Origin: Pyxicephalus adspersus
Lineage: Eukaryota > Chordata > Amphibia > Anura > Pyxicephalidae
Assembly (NCBI RefSeq): GCF_032062135.1
Contig: NC_092862.1
Span: 46,390,858 to 46,454,857 of the forward strand
Direction: 5' to 3'
Length of the DNA stretch: 64,000 nt
Shown here: one piece after another, positions 47,101 to 50,256 of the stretch
Layout of the letters: each line of letters starts with the position of its first letter
Numbering within the stretch: position 1 is the stretch's first letter
Position numbers and translations under genes: made by a program
Notes under the pieces: model-generated
Databases searched by the model: none
Told to the model about the DNA's origin: nothing
Seen by the model: the letters and a program-made list of their open reading frames with translations, nothing else

Positions 47101-49323
47101 CACAGGAACCACATAGTCTGAAGCTTCATTCTCTTTATCTATGGCATACAGCTTGGATCGCTTTGCTCTAGGACTCATCTTAAGTGATGTATCTTCTGCT
47201 ATTTTATATGATGATTTGATTCTGAAGAAAATGCAGCAAAATGTTGTTACAATTATCTATTTGACCAAGAACAAGAACGGCTGATAATGCATATTCCATT
47301 GGAAGTGAAGAAAAGTGAAGAAAGTGCATGGATGATATGCCAAGTGCAGCAATCTCTAGCAACCAGTCACTTTTGTATAACTTTTAGAGATAGAGTTAGA
47401 GAATTAGAGTTAGAGATCATTGCCCTTGCACCGCCATATTTATTCAGCCTAAAAAGCTATATGATGCTATGCTCTGGAAAATTGTCTAATAAAAGGAGTG
47501 ACAACCATTTCCATACTGCTGCATACATCTGTGTCATCCAAATCCATGCTAGCAAACCCACAAACATAGTCTAATAGGATTATATAGCACAGAAATTTGG
47601 ACTGCCCCCCCAAAAAAATAAGACTTTGTTGCAGGACACGTTTACTGTATCTATATGTACTCTGTATAGAAAAAAAGTATGTCTTGGTTTACAAGAAAAT
47701 GAATCCACTGTTTTCTTAAGATTTTTAGGAAGGAAAACCCTAAATGGGCCATAATAGGAGTCATGTGCTTTATTCTGTTTTCTAAACAATATTTCATAAT
47801 AAAGTGGATGGAATAAATTGTATCCACAATGGTGTTGTAAGAATTGGGTACAGGTATTACCGGTTGTTGAAAAACGTTATGAGCTGTAACGGAGTAGCTT
47901 TAGAATACCCAAACTGAAACATTCCAATGTCATAGTTGCATTGAAAAGGAAATAATGAGAGTGATTAGGTGAAACAAAAATCAGCCTAAAATACAGTACT
48001 GTAAAAAAATTATGTAGAACATCTATTATTGTATGAAACTTGTAGGTCATATGTTTCTCTATGACATCTAAATAATTAGCGGGTCTACTAAAGGAAATCA
48101 GAGGACAGCCATGAAATAAATCTACTCTATACCTAAACCTCACCTTATGTAGACTCTTTAGTGGGGCTGAGACAAGAAAAGAGAGCTAACGTATAATTCA
48201 GAAGTGCTGGGCCTTAAAATGCCTAAAAATAGCCAGGCATTGAAGTGGCACCAGAATGGCTCATGCAGTTGGTCTTTCCTCATAAATTAACTACTGTGAT
48301 TTTTTTCTGTTTTTTAGGTTACGGCTTAGGGACAACTAATATTTTTCCATTTTAATGAACAATTTATTTAGATGCAAAGAGTAATAAAGTTAAAAAAAAT
48401 AAATATTTTCTTCAGCTATCCAATCATATAAAAAGCAAATTTCTGCTCAGTTTGAATATCCAATCATATATTGATGCTTTTCATCATAATTTGCTTCACC
48501 AACCTCAGAGGAGTAGTTTGGACTCTGACAAGTTACTATGGGTATTGTACTTTTCATGTTGCTCTGTATTCATTGATTTATTGTTCACTGATTTGGTGTT
48601 CTGTCCTCAAATGGCAACGTGTGCATTTTTAGTTAAAAAATGAAAAAGATTTAAAACCCAATACCATGTTTCTGGCAAACTTGATGTCTTGATGTCTTGT
48701 TGTCACATAGAACAAGATTACAGTCAACATTTTAATTATTATTTCAGTTATATTGATAGTGATGTTGCTAATTACTCCTGGATTTAGGGAGACTTACATA
48801 TAGATATAGATAGATAGATAGACAGTTAATAGATTATTGTCAACAGCTGTGTTAAAAAAAGTTACAAATCAAAAAGTTGAGATCAGAGAAAACCAGATAT
48901 AAAATACTGTTATTAGTGTTATATGGAAAGATGGTTAAAATGAAATAGAAGAAATGTATTATTTTAATCAAATCACAACCAATAAAGAAACTAATACAAA
49001 TAGCATCATGATCCTGTAAAAGAAGAACAAATACCAGACGTAGAAAAGAAATGGTGAAAAAAGAGATATAAATTGTAATATTAGACCACAAAATAAAGTT
49101 GGCATTTCATATGGTGAGTTTATTGTGGTAGATTAATATCGAGTAAGTGATACATGGAATTTATTAGCAAATGAAATATAAAAAGATGATCGAATTATTA
49201 CCCATGATGGCTACTGTGGTGCTTCTCTTCTTGCTGGTACTGGCTTAATGTGGCCTTTAATTCGGTGCTGCGATAACCACGATCATAATGTTGATGGTGT
49301 TTTTGGTAGAATGGCAAAGACAT
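929..49323 (-). CDS. MYOM1: MYOM1 (myomesin-1), 35 coding exons, 3' end missing
   Basis: Structural protein of the sarcomeric M-band. In the known family it bridges myosin filaments, binds titin and obscurin/OBSL1, and dimerises through its C-terminal Ig domain. I read 35 exons on the minus strand, all with GT donors and AG acceptors and with matching phases: 4405 nt, about 1468 residues. Domain order is head (1-~183), Ig My2 (~184-276), Ig My3 (~300-403), FnIII My4 (~408-510), linker, FnIII My5 (~541-640), FnIII My6 (~643-741), EH segment (741-829), FnIII My7 (~831-930), FnIII My8 (~938-1036) and Ig My9 to My12 (~1038-1447) joined by helical linkers. The signature peptides MSLPFYQ, WYKNNVPINV, FQPEIQWYRNG and VKFARFPVTGLIEGRSYIF, together with the EH exon, separate it from MYOM2 and MYOM3. 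Human MYOM1 is about 1685 residues; the missing part here is the last Ig domain (My13) and tail. Confidence 0.97.
952..1902 (-). other. MYOM1 intron 34
   Basis: 951 nt of AT-rich sequence. I see no repeat or conserved element in it. Confidence 0.8.
1903..1939 (-). CDS. MYOM1: MYOM1 coding exon 34 (My12-My13 helix)
   Basis: 37 nt, phase 1 to 2, acceptor ttttacag, donor AAGTAAGT. It reads AYDEAYAEFQRL, identical to the human peptide over this length as I recall it. Confidence 0.93.
2064..2227 (-). CDS. MYOM1: MYOM1 coding exon 33 (Ig My12, second half)
   Basis: 164 nt, phase 2 to 1, acceptor ttctag, donor GGTAGGG. Peptide IKYTDRVKSGVTGEMMWLQI, then NEPTPNDKGKYILEMFDG and LDLSGQ. The motif INEPTPNDKGKY is identical to human. 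Confidence 0.97.
3408..3532. mobile_element. Fold-back MITE, shortened copy, inside the dead transposon gene
   Basis: Ends GGGCCTGATTTA and ATAAATCAGGGC are inverted. CTT lies on both sides (3405-3407, 3533-3535), which looks like a 3-bp target duplication. The host reading frame resumes on the far side. Same family as the copies at 12366, 16270 and 55584, but only 125 bp. Confidence 0.75.
4241..4494. repeat. Interspersed repeat (TTTATATAGC...GCAGCGCTGTACA family)
   Basis: Contains GCAGCGCTGTACAAAG, GAGCTCACAATCTAA, TTTGGGGAGAAGCCAATTAA and ACCCACGCAGACA blocks that I recognise as a very common amphibian repeat. It interrupts the dead transposon gene between the Asn of HKAQN and the YEELLQNLL-like continuation. 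A possible TAT flanks both ends. A partial reversed copy is at 31668-31795. Confidence 0.75.
5079..5184 (-). CDS. MYOM1: MYOM1 coding exon 32 (Ig My12, first half)
   Basis: 106 nt, phase 1 to 2, acceptor tttttag, donor AAGTAAGT. It reads ESATQVKIQSNEEGIRLYSF, then VNYFVDDLKLSWVH. It aligns with human LSATDLKIQSTAEGIQLYSF. Confidence 0.95.
5549..5587 (-). CDS. MYOM1: MYOM1 coding exon 31 (My11-My12 helical linker)
   Basis: 39 nt, phase 1 to 1, acceptor ttttacag, donor GGTAAGT. It reads AFDDLMNAVCKQI, as in human AFKELMMEVCKKI. It is too short to detect without the phase-matched neighbours. Confidence 0.9.
5588..7513 (-). other. MYOM1 intron 30
   Basis: 1.9 kb. A possible short repeat lies at about 6940-7165 (GTACACATGCC and TCTGACATGGC blocks, partly inverted). 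Otherwise nothing recognised. The 126-aa minus frame at 6789-7169 is not protein-like. Confidence 0.7.
7514..7601 (-). CDS. MYOM1: MYOM1 coding exon 30 (Ig My11 end)
   Basis: 88 nt, phase 0 to 1, acceptor ttgccag, donor GGTAAGA. It reads ITRKDAGIYELVLKDDRGKD, then KSTLKLIDS. It is conserved with human FSKKDAGIYEVILKDDRGKDKS. Confidence 0.95.
7739..7852 (-). CDS. MYOM1: MYOM1 coding exon 29 (Ig My11 middle)
   Basis: Acceptor actgtag, donor GGTAAGC; 114 nt, phase 0 to 0. Peptide VANMKKETSITWYKDGMEIM, then EDEKHDFKDGVCTLLITE. It is collinear with human VANIKKETHIVWYKDEREI. Confidence 0.96.
8885..9078. repeat. Interspersed repeat with inverted AGCTTAGTG ends
   Basis: AACTCACCTAGCTTAGTGTA near 8891 and CATTCACTAAGCTAAGTGAA near 9016 are partly inverted. 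It is similar to repeats I associate with ranoid frogs. A diverged, split copy seems to lie at 21695-22500. Intron 28. Confidence 0.55.
9257..9324 (-). CDS. MYOM1: MYOM1 coding exon 28 (Ig My11 start)
   Basis: 68 nt, phase 1 to 0, acceptor tttaaag, donor GGTAAGA. It reads PHFVEYLAWEVTPECNVLLK, then SK. Human has Cys where this has Ser (LLKCK to LLKSK). Confidence 0.94.
10472..10553. repeat. (TA)n(GA)n microsatellite next to the exon 27 donor
   Basis: TA dinucleotides from 10472 to about 10525, then GA to 10553. In the MYOM1 transcript this reads (UC)n then (UA)n, starting at intron position +16 after exon 27. Confidence 0.95.
10569..10628 (-). CDS. MYOM1: MYOM1 coding exon 27 (My10-My11 helical linker)
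   Basis: 60 nt, phase 1 to 1, acceptor ccatag, donor GGTAAAG. It reads VFDKLQKEARFQRHEWIRKQ, matching human VFKKLQKEAEFQRQEWIRKQ. It is a charged helix between Ig domains. A (GA)n(TA)n microsatellite starts 16 nt into the following intron. Confidence 0.96.
10629..11331 (-). other. MYOM1 intron 26
   Basis: 703 nt; no recognised element. Confidence 0.8.
11332..11476 (-). CDS. MYOM1: MYOM1 coding exon 26 (Ig My10, second half)
   Basis: Acceptor tttcaag, donor GGTGAGT; 145 nt, phase 0 to 1. Peptide KYKMSLDSKTGIVEMIMESL, then EDVDEGTFTFQLKDGKATNQ and SSLVLIGD. The F-strand Tyr of the DEGTYTF motif is Phe. Confidence 0.97.
11568..11704 (-). CDS. MYOM1: MYOM1 coding exon 25 (Ig My10, first half)
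   Basis: Acceptor ttttgcag, donor GTAAGTG; 137 nt, phase 1 to 0. Peptide IPLKSGLAVEVLEKGQVRFW, then LQAEKLSPGAKCNYVFNDKE. It matches human VPVKSELAVEILEKGQVRFW. Confidence 0.97.
11976..12020 (-). CDS. MYOM1: MYOM1 coding exon 24 (My9-My10 helical linker)
   Basis: 45 nt micro-sized exon, phase 1 to 1, acceptor cctgcag, donor GGTAAAT. It reads ELKRLLQLSHDMKFP, as in human ELKRLLALSHEHKFP. In myomesin such linkers are alpha helices separating Ig domains and acting as elastic elements. Confidence 0.93.
12144..12250 (-). CDS. MYOM1: MYOM1 coding exon 23 (Ig My9, second half)
   Basis: Acceptor tcttacag, donor GGTAAGA; 107 nt, phase 2 to 1. Peptide TKVSFKDPSEEDIGIYSCIA, then TETDGISSSYTLDEE. The D-x-G-x-Y-x-C motif of an Ig F strand is present. 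Confidence 0.95.
12366..12580. mobile_element. Fold-back MITE, full copy
   Basis: The two halves are inverted: AATTTATTAAAGCTCTCC / GAGAATTTTATTAAATC and ACACTTTCATCTGTGAAGCT / AGCTTCACTGATGAAAGTGT. The centre is near TTTGCTAGCAAA. CTT flanks both ends (12363-12365, 12581-12583). Lies in intron 22. Confidence 0.85.
12895..13054 (-). CDS. MYOM1: MYOM1 coding exon 22 (Ig My9, first half)
   Basis: Acceptor ctgtag, donor AAGTAAGT; 160 nt, phase 1 to 2. Peptide TKEVVVEVDDNGVISLNFES, then DQLTPDSKFVWSKNYEPIED. It is collinear with human GTKEVVVNVDDDGVISLNFE. Confidence 0.96.
13055..13925 (-). other. MYOM1 intron 21
   Basis: 871 nt, holding a short TA/TG tract (about 13136-13163) and the exact 20-bp tandem duplication. 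Nothing else seen. Confidence 0.8.
13361..13400. repeat. Exact 20-bp tandem duplication
   Basis: ATTAAATGACTTTAATTCAA occurs twice head to tail (13361-13380, 13381-13400) in intron 21. Confidence 0.95.
13926..14040 (-). CDS. MYOM1: MYOM1 coding exon 21 (FnIII My8, second half)
   Basis: Acceptor atttcag, donor GGTTGTT; 115 nt, phase 0 to 1. Peptide VQNLNNGTRYVLRVRAENQA, then GVGKISDVTDAILAQTKP. The donor GTTGTT is the weakest-looking of the set. Confidence 0.94.
14590..15148. mobile_element. GC-rich repeat ending in an hAT-like terminus
   Basis: Ends GTGGCCCGCGGGCCACAGG, then TTGGCACCCC, the reverse of a typical hAT 5' end (GGGGTGCCAACCTGTGGCCC). The left boundary is a guess. The region contains AGCGCCCCATCCCCTGC and a GA-rich block. 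Lies in intron 20. Confidence 0.5.
16270..16494. mobile_element. Fold-back MITE, full copy
   Basis: Same family as 12366-12580, with GATACACTTTCATCAGTGAAG in one arm and CAGCTTCACTGTGGAAAGTG in the other. TTG flanks both sides (16267-16269, 16495-16497). A second small inverted structure (about 16527-16625, GGTGGTGCTGT / ATAGCACCAAC) lies next to it. Confidence 0.85.
16837..17021 (-). CDS. MYOM1: MYOM1 coding exon 20 (FnIII My8, first half)
   Basis: Acceptor taatcag, donor GGTAGCT; 185 nt, phase 1 to 0. Peptide PPHELNVIEVRSSSLVLLWK, then TPVYIGRSPVTGFYVDIKEA and NWRSVNEKPIPNTYIK. It matches the human My8 start PPHSLKCSEVRKDSLVLQWK. Confidence 0.96.
17022..17930 (-). other. MYOM1 intron 19
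   Basis: 909 nt; no recognised element. Confidence 0.75.
17931..18057 (-). CDS. MYOM1: MYOM1 coding exon 19 (FnIII My7, second half)
   Basis: Acceptor ttttacag, donor GGTAATT; 127 nt, phase 0 to 1. Peptide VLDLKENTVYQYQVAACNIA, then GVGTPSQPSRPFKCEEWTIA. The FKCEEWTIAVPG end is identical to human. Confidence 0.97.
19130..19445. repeat. GC-rich repeat with AAGATGGCGG motif
   Basis: CTGCGCATGCCAGGAATAAA, AAGCCCCCGCTGGAGTGACA and TCATCCCAGCAAGGCCAATC look like an interspersed repeat. On the plus strand AAGATGGCGG (19401-19410, YY1-type) is followed by a donor-like GTGAGT at 19435-19440. Antisense in intron 18. Confidence 0.5.
19822..20018 (-). CDS. MYOM1: MYOM1 coding exon 18 (FnIII My7, first half)
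   Basis: Acceptor aaaacag, donor GGTAAGA; 197 nt, phase 1 to 0. Peptide TPSAPYDITVLESVRDSMVI, then GWKQPKISGGVDIKGYYVNI and WKEANIKAISDRAYR. The first codon reads Ala after exon 16 or Thr after the EH exon. Confidence 0.96.
20019..25362 (-). other. MYOM1 intron 17, the longest internal intron
   Basis: 5.3 kb between the EH exon and exon 18. It contains the composite repeat at 21.7-22.5 kb. The rest is AT-rich with no recognised element. A long intron downstream of a cassette exon is compatible with regulated splicing. Confidence 0.75.
21695..22520. repeat. Composite repeat: AACTCAC-type element split by a GC-rich insertion
   Basis: The left piece (TTGCAAGGTATACTTCACTC, AAGGTGAAGCTCTGCTGAC) and right piece (CCCTTGCAAGGGGATAACTC, ACTAAGTGAAC) resemble halves of the 8885-9078 family. 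Between them, about 21790-22435 is GC-rich (ACACCAGTCCCCCAATC, GATCAGTCCACCAAACTAGG, GGTACAAAGGAAAAGGCA) and repeat-like. It has open frames on both strands, but nothing resembles a known protein. Confidence 0.45.
25363..25629 (-). CDS. MYOM1: MYOM1 coding exon 17, EH-segment cassette exon
   Basis: 267 nt (89 codons), phase 1 to 1, so it can be included or skipped in frame. Acceptor atgctgtag, donor AAAGTAAGTT. It begins GGGLPHGACPDLS, lining up with the human EH segment start GGGVSPDVCPALS (from memory), then REVRHESTQHSP. The segment is Ser/Thr/Pro/Gln-rich with about 16 Ser, no Phe, Tyr, Trp or Lys, and a net acidic charge, so it should be unstructured. It lies between FnIII My6 and My7, exactly where the vertebrate EH segment lies. 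In amniotes it is included in embryonic heart and some slow fibres. Inclusion here is inferred, not shown. Confidence 0.9.
25630..27385 (-). other. MYOM1 intron 16, upstream of the EH exon
   Basis: 1.76 kb. A TGCATG (transcript sense) sits at 25784-25789, about 155 nt before the EH exon. The plus-strand 156-aa frame at 26429-26899 resembles no protein I know and is probably repeat-derived. Confidence 0.65.
27386..27507 (-). CDS. MYOM1: MYOM1 coding exon 16 (FnIII My6, second half)
   Basis: Acceptor atgcacag, donor GGTAAGT; 122 nt, phase 2 to 1. Peptide FICHGLITGENYIFRVRAVN, then AAGLSDYSSDSEAIQVKAAI. It ends with one base (G) of the codon completed either by the EH exon (Gly) or by exon 18 (Ala). 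Confidence 0.97.
27940..28553. mobile_element. hAT-type nonautonomous element, left end truncated
   Basis: The right end GAGTTTGACACCCCTG (about 28537-28552) is the reversed CAGGGGTGTCAAACTC terminus of hAT elements. The interior CAGCTGGCCCGCCAGCT and CCGCATTGGACTG is GC-rich against an AT-rich background. The matching left terminus is not seen. Lies in intron 15. Confidence 0.6.
28975..29149 (-). CDS. MYOM1: MYOM1 coding exon 15 (FnIII My6, first half)
   Basis: Acceptor tttctag, donor GGTAAGA; 175 nt, phase 1 to 2. Peptide DIPKAPSNIVPTRNTDTSVV, then VTWSESKDSRELVGYYVEAS and WEPCNNNPVKGC. It is close to human NTDTSVVVSWEESKDAKELVGYY. Confidence 0.97.
29312..29495 (-). CDS. MYOM1: MYOM1 coding exon 14 (FnIII My5, second half)
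   Basis: Acceptor attgcag, donor GGTAAGTG; 184 nt, phase 0 to 1. Peptide SVAGTENWQRVNTEIPVKSP, then RFALFDLAEGKSYSFRVRSC and NSAGVGEPSEATESTVVGDK. The N-S-A-G-V-G-E-P G-strand lead is typical of muscle FnIII domains. Confidence 0.97.
30849..30973 (-). CDS. MYOM1: MYOM1 coding exon 13 (FnIII My5, first half)
   Basis: Acceptor tctgcag, donor GGTGATA; 125 nt, phase 1 to 0. Peptide IPGPPSDLTVTEATKNYVVL, then SWKPPGLRGHEGVMYYVEK. It is collinear with human IVPGPPTDLSVTEATRSYVVL. Confidence 0.96.
31668..31795. repeat. Partial copy of the GCAGCGCTGTACA repeat, reversed
   Basis: TTAGATTGTGAGCCC, GGACTTTGTACAGCGCTGC and GGTGCTATATAAATACT are the reverse complement of blocks in the 4241-4494 repeat. 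It ends in an (AAT)n run at about 31775-31792. Confidence 0.75.
33128..33184 (-). CDS. MYOM1: MYOM1 coding exon 12 (My4-My5 linker)
   Basis: 57 nt, phase 1 to 1, acceptor ttctag, donor GGTGAGG. It reads SRPSAPWTGQIIVTEEEPT. With the previous exon it keeps a basic residue-rich lead-in and the SRPSAPWTG core of the human linker. In the known protein this linker binds obscurin/OBSL1 and is phosphorylated by PKA. Confidence 0.95.
33185..33858 (-). other. MYOM1 intron 11
   Basis: 674 nt, with a CT-rich stretch on the plus strand at about 33290-33420. Nothing else seen. Confidence 0.75.
33859..34058 (-). CDS. MYOM1: MYOM1 coding exon 11 (FnIII My4, second half)
   Basis: Acceptor cccaag, donor AGTAAGA; 200 nt, phase 2 to 1. 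Peptide includes PVKFARFPVTGLIEGRSYIF, then RVRAVNKTGISRPSRVSEP and ALDPADRARIR. It ends in the basic start of the My4-My5 linker. Confidence 0.97.
34173..34217. repeat. (TA)n(TG)n microsatellite
   Basis: Compound dinucleotide run in the 273-nt intron 10, which it largely dominates. Confidence 0.95.
34332..34473 (-). CDS. MYOM1: MYOM1 coding exon 10 (FnIII My4, first half)
   Basis: Acceptor acactag, donor GGTTAAT; 142 nt, phase 1 to 2. Peptide EVPGAPAAPLDVECLDANKD, then YVIVSWKQPAVDGG and ILGYFID. It has the FnIII P-x-x-P start and the W-x-x-P core. Confidence 0.96.
34474..36420 (-). other. MYOM1 intron 9, right-of-exon-10 part
   Basis: About 1.95 kb without recognised elements before the MITE at 36424 and the nested inverted repeat at 37 kb. 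Confidence 0.65.
36424..36562. mobile_element. PIF/Harbinger-like MITE, 139 bp
   Basis: Inverted ends GGGTCTATTTATAAAGCAG and (reverse complement) GGTGTTTATTAATAAAGCAG, flanked by TAA at 36421-36423 and 36563-36565. The core ATTCCCTGGTGAAA recurs in a decayed copy at about 42134-42266. Confidence 0.65.
36985..37465. repeat. Nested inverted-repeat element
   Basis: Six copies of CACTAGA(A/G)GTT alternate in orientation: 37192-37202 +, 37229-37239 -, 37281-37291 +, 37318-37328 -, 37402-37412 +, 37417-37427 -. GCGATCCCTGGCACTAGAGG (37181) is mirrored by the end at 37339. A separate hairpin TTCTCGCTTA / TAAGCGAGAA lies at 37046-37074. Confidence 0.75.
37709..37870 (-). CDS. MYOM1: MYOM1 coding exon 9 (Ig My3, second half)
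   Basis: Acceptor gtttag, donor GGTAAGAG; 162 nt, phase 1 to 1. Peptide includes LRHLNKEDEGLYTLRVVMGE and YYDQYSAYVFVR. The D-E-G-L-Y motif marks the Ig F strand. Next to human it is highly conserved. Confidence 0.97.
37871..39322 (-). other. MYOM1 intron 8
   Basis: 1.45 kb; the TA microsatellite is the only element recognised. Confidence 0.75.
38039..38122. repeat. (TA)n microsatellite
   Basis: About 40 TA units in intron 8. All open frames across it on both strands are artefacts of the repeat (YIYIYI). Confidence 0.97.
39323..39487 (-). CDS. MYOM1: MYOM1 coding exon 8 (Ig My3, first half)
   Basis: Acceptor tttgtag, donor GGTAGG; 165 nt, phase 1 to 1. Peptide includes TPYGFASKFDINFIDPFGVS and FQPEIQWYRNG. 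The B-strand Cys of human (SLGCRVV) is Ser here (SLGSTVV); the core Trp is kept. Confidence 0.96.
39689..39748 (-). CDS. MYOM1: MYOM1 coding exon 7 (My2-My3 linker)
   Basis: 60 nt, phase 1 to 1, only 85 nt from exon 6. It reads YKGELDVTPLTIPKSEPFS and corresponds to the human linker beginning RYKGEFDE. It is in frame on both sides, so skipping would remove 20 residues without a frameshift. Confidence 0.92.
39834..39922 (-). CDS. MYOM1: MYOM1 coding exon 6 (end of Ig My2)
   Basis: Acceptor tctacag, donor AGTAAGT; 89 nt, phase 2 to 1. Peptide CDFEDTAQYHASAMNVKGEN, then SAYASLVVK. The D-x-A-x-Y motif of an Ig F strand is visible. His replaces the usual F-strand Cys position (QYHASA). Confidence 0.95.
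40641..40690. repeat. Perfect 50-bp palindrome
   Basis: The arm GTACTCTACACAAAACATCA plus AACAT is followed with no spacer by its exact reverse complement. The axis is at the centre of CATATG (40665/40666). Imperfect pairing extends about 8 bp further on each side (ATCATTCT / AAAGTGAT). Lies in intron 5. Confidence 0.95.
42134..42266. repeat. Decayed relative of the 36424 MITE
   Basis: Shares ATTCCCTGGTGAAA, TGAAACAC and GGATCTGGAGGATTCCCA-like blocks with 36424-36562. The ends are eroded, so boundaries are approximate. Confidence 0.5.
43177..43269 (-). CDS. MYOM1: MYOM1 coding exon 5 (Ig My2 middle)
   Basis: Acceptor ttatacag, donor AAGTGAGT; 93 nt, phase 2 to 2. Peptide YKNNVPINVQAHPDKYKIEG, then SYGLHSLEIY. 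It continues My2 after the Trp and is near identical in pattern to human YKNQVPINVHANPGKY. Confidence 0.95.
43516..43673 (-). CDS. MYOM1: MYOM1 coding exon 4 (end of head, start of Ig My2)
   Basis: Acceptor tattccag, donor GGTATG; 158 nt, phase 0 to 2. Peptide includes VYIIKPRSHTIWETQTVKFH, then CTVSGWPEPRVTW. It carries the B-strand Cys and the conserved GWPEPRVTW core of the first Ig domain. Confidence 0.95.
43839..44025. mobile_element. PIF/Harbinger-like MITE, 187 bp
   Basis: Terminal inverted repeats GGGCCCTATTTATAAATTAT and (reverse complement of the right end) GGGCTGTATTTATAAATTAT, flanked by TTA at 43836-43838 and 44026-44028. A 3-bp TWA duplication is the PIF/Harbinger signature. 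Lies in intron 3. Confidence 0.7.
44026..47089 (-). other. MYOM1 introns 3 (part) and 2
   Basis: Around exon 3. A possible repeat at about 44111-44310 begins GCTGGTACACATAGAC and ends near GCTGTGTACCGTGT, partly inverted. Intron 2 shows only short duplications such as ATTTGTGCTCATGT repeated at about 46186 and 46203. Confidence 0.55.
45579..45813 (-). CDS. MYOM1: MYOM1 coding exon 3 (head, Ser/Ala-rich stretch)
   Basis: Acceptor cttacag, donor GGTAATGG; 235 nt, phase 2 to 0. It reads HEYVSGITDTEEERIKE, then a short Ser/Ala-rich run (SSSASAISTASAYSE), then REKAERLALKKT. The flanks are conserved with human VSGITDTEEERIKEAA and IREKAERLSLRKT. The middle is much shorter than the human KQSTAS repeat block. 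Confidence 0.94.
47090..47221 (-). CDS. MYOM1: MYOM1 coding exon 2 (head)
   Basis: Acceptor ttcttcag, donor GGTACGT; 132 nt, phase 2 to 2. It reads IKSSYKIAEDTSLKMSPRAK, then a KENEASDYVVPVFRGR stretch equivalent to human KENLPSDYMVPIFSGR. It belongs to the low-complexity head. Confidence 0.93.
47222..49201 (-). other. MYOM1 intron 1 (between coding exons 1 and 2)
   Basis: 1.98 kb, AT-rich, with a TAGA-type run at about 48800-48826 and a short duplication of TATCCAATCATATA near 48417 and 48459. I looked for an exon coding the Ser-rich human stretch and did not find one. Phases of exons 1 and 2 already match. Confidence 0.65.
49202..49323 (-). CDS. MYOM1: MYOM1 coding exon 1 (start codon, N-terminal head)
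   Basis: ATG at 49323-49321 with A at -3. The peptide begins MSLPFYQKHHQHYDRGYRST and ends HHSSHH. It matches the conserved myomesin start (human MSLPFYQRCHQHYD, from memory). The donor GGTAATA follows at 49201 and the exon ends in phase 2. The 5' UTR acceptor upstream is ambiguous; AGs lie 11-26 nt before the ATG. The head is known to bind the myosin rod. Confidence 0.93.
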
Positions 49324-49854
49324 CCTGCCACCGCTGTTCACTGTTTTACTGGGTTTAAAAATACATTTGTTTATTTCCTCATTTGTGGTTATAGTTGGAT
49401 AACTTGGGTTGTTTAATGCAAGTTAGTCCAGCTAACAATATTGTAACAAATGGTTGTTATGGGTAAGTAATACTTCAATGGCCACTAAAACTGAAACACA
49501 TGATCATGTACATCAAAAGATGCAGGAATGAACCAAAATGTTGGAAGATACGACATTGCACCCAATAAATCAGTACATTTTATATTAATCTTGAATGTAT
49601 AAAGGTTTATGCAAATTTAGAATCCCCTCATTATACTATTGCATATCTTAGATTTAGTGGCCATTTTAGTGTGTGAACAATCTTGTCTAACAATTTCATA
49701 ATACATGATCTCCACATTGTTAATAAAGTTAACAAATGTTACCACTTTAAGCTATGAGTAAAATGGTGACCTTCTCAAAAAAAATGTGCTGTAGCATAAT
49801 ATTGTAAGTGCATTTGCTTAGATACACCAGTAGTAGACACCAGTACTACCGGTA

Positions 49855-50256
49855 ATCCCGAGTGTTGCTTGGGGTTAATTATCCATACCAAAAGTGGTAA
49901 CCCCAAGCCAGATTTGGGGTGGAATTGCCAGGGAGTTTAAAAAGCTTACCTGGTCAGTGGTGCCTGCAGCGTCCTCCAGCGGTGCCCGCAGAGTCCTCTA
50001 GTGATGCCCGGCATCTTCTTCCTCTGGCGATGCCTGCTGGGCATCTGTGTAACCTGGCGATGTCTGTCTGGCACCTGCATCCCCAGCATGTGAACGTTGG
50101 GTGGACACAGGTGCCTGGCGGTCATCGCCAGGTTTCACAGATGCCCCAGGAGTGTGAACGCTGGGGACGCGAGGCCAGGGGAAGCAGATGATGATTCCTA
50201 AATGTACCGCTTTTACATTTAAAAATATTTAATATTCATACTGCCAGGGAGGTTAA
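49855..50256. repeat. GC-rich repeat with TGCCAGGGAG(G)TTAA end
   Basis: GC-rich block (CCAGCGGTGCCCGCAGAGTC, CTGGCGATGCCTGCTGGGC) in an AT-rich setting, ending ACTGCCAGGGAGGTTAA. The same end motif occurs at 49927 as TGCCAGGGAGTTTAA. The ending is one I recall from frog repeats. Not a promoter CpG island as far as I can tell. Confidence 0.5.

Noticed and set aside
929..49323. Assignment to MYOM2 or MYOM3
   Set aside because: The MSLPFYQ start with the KENEASDYVVPVF head, the EH exon and the SRPSAPWTG linker fit MYOM1; MYOM2 and MYOM3 lack the EH segment.
49919..50191. GC-rich block as a CpG-island promoter
   Set aside because: Ends in a repeat-type TGCCAGGGAGGTTAA terminus, has the same motif inside, and lies in the 5' intron region; better explained as a repeat.
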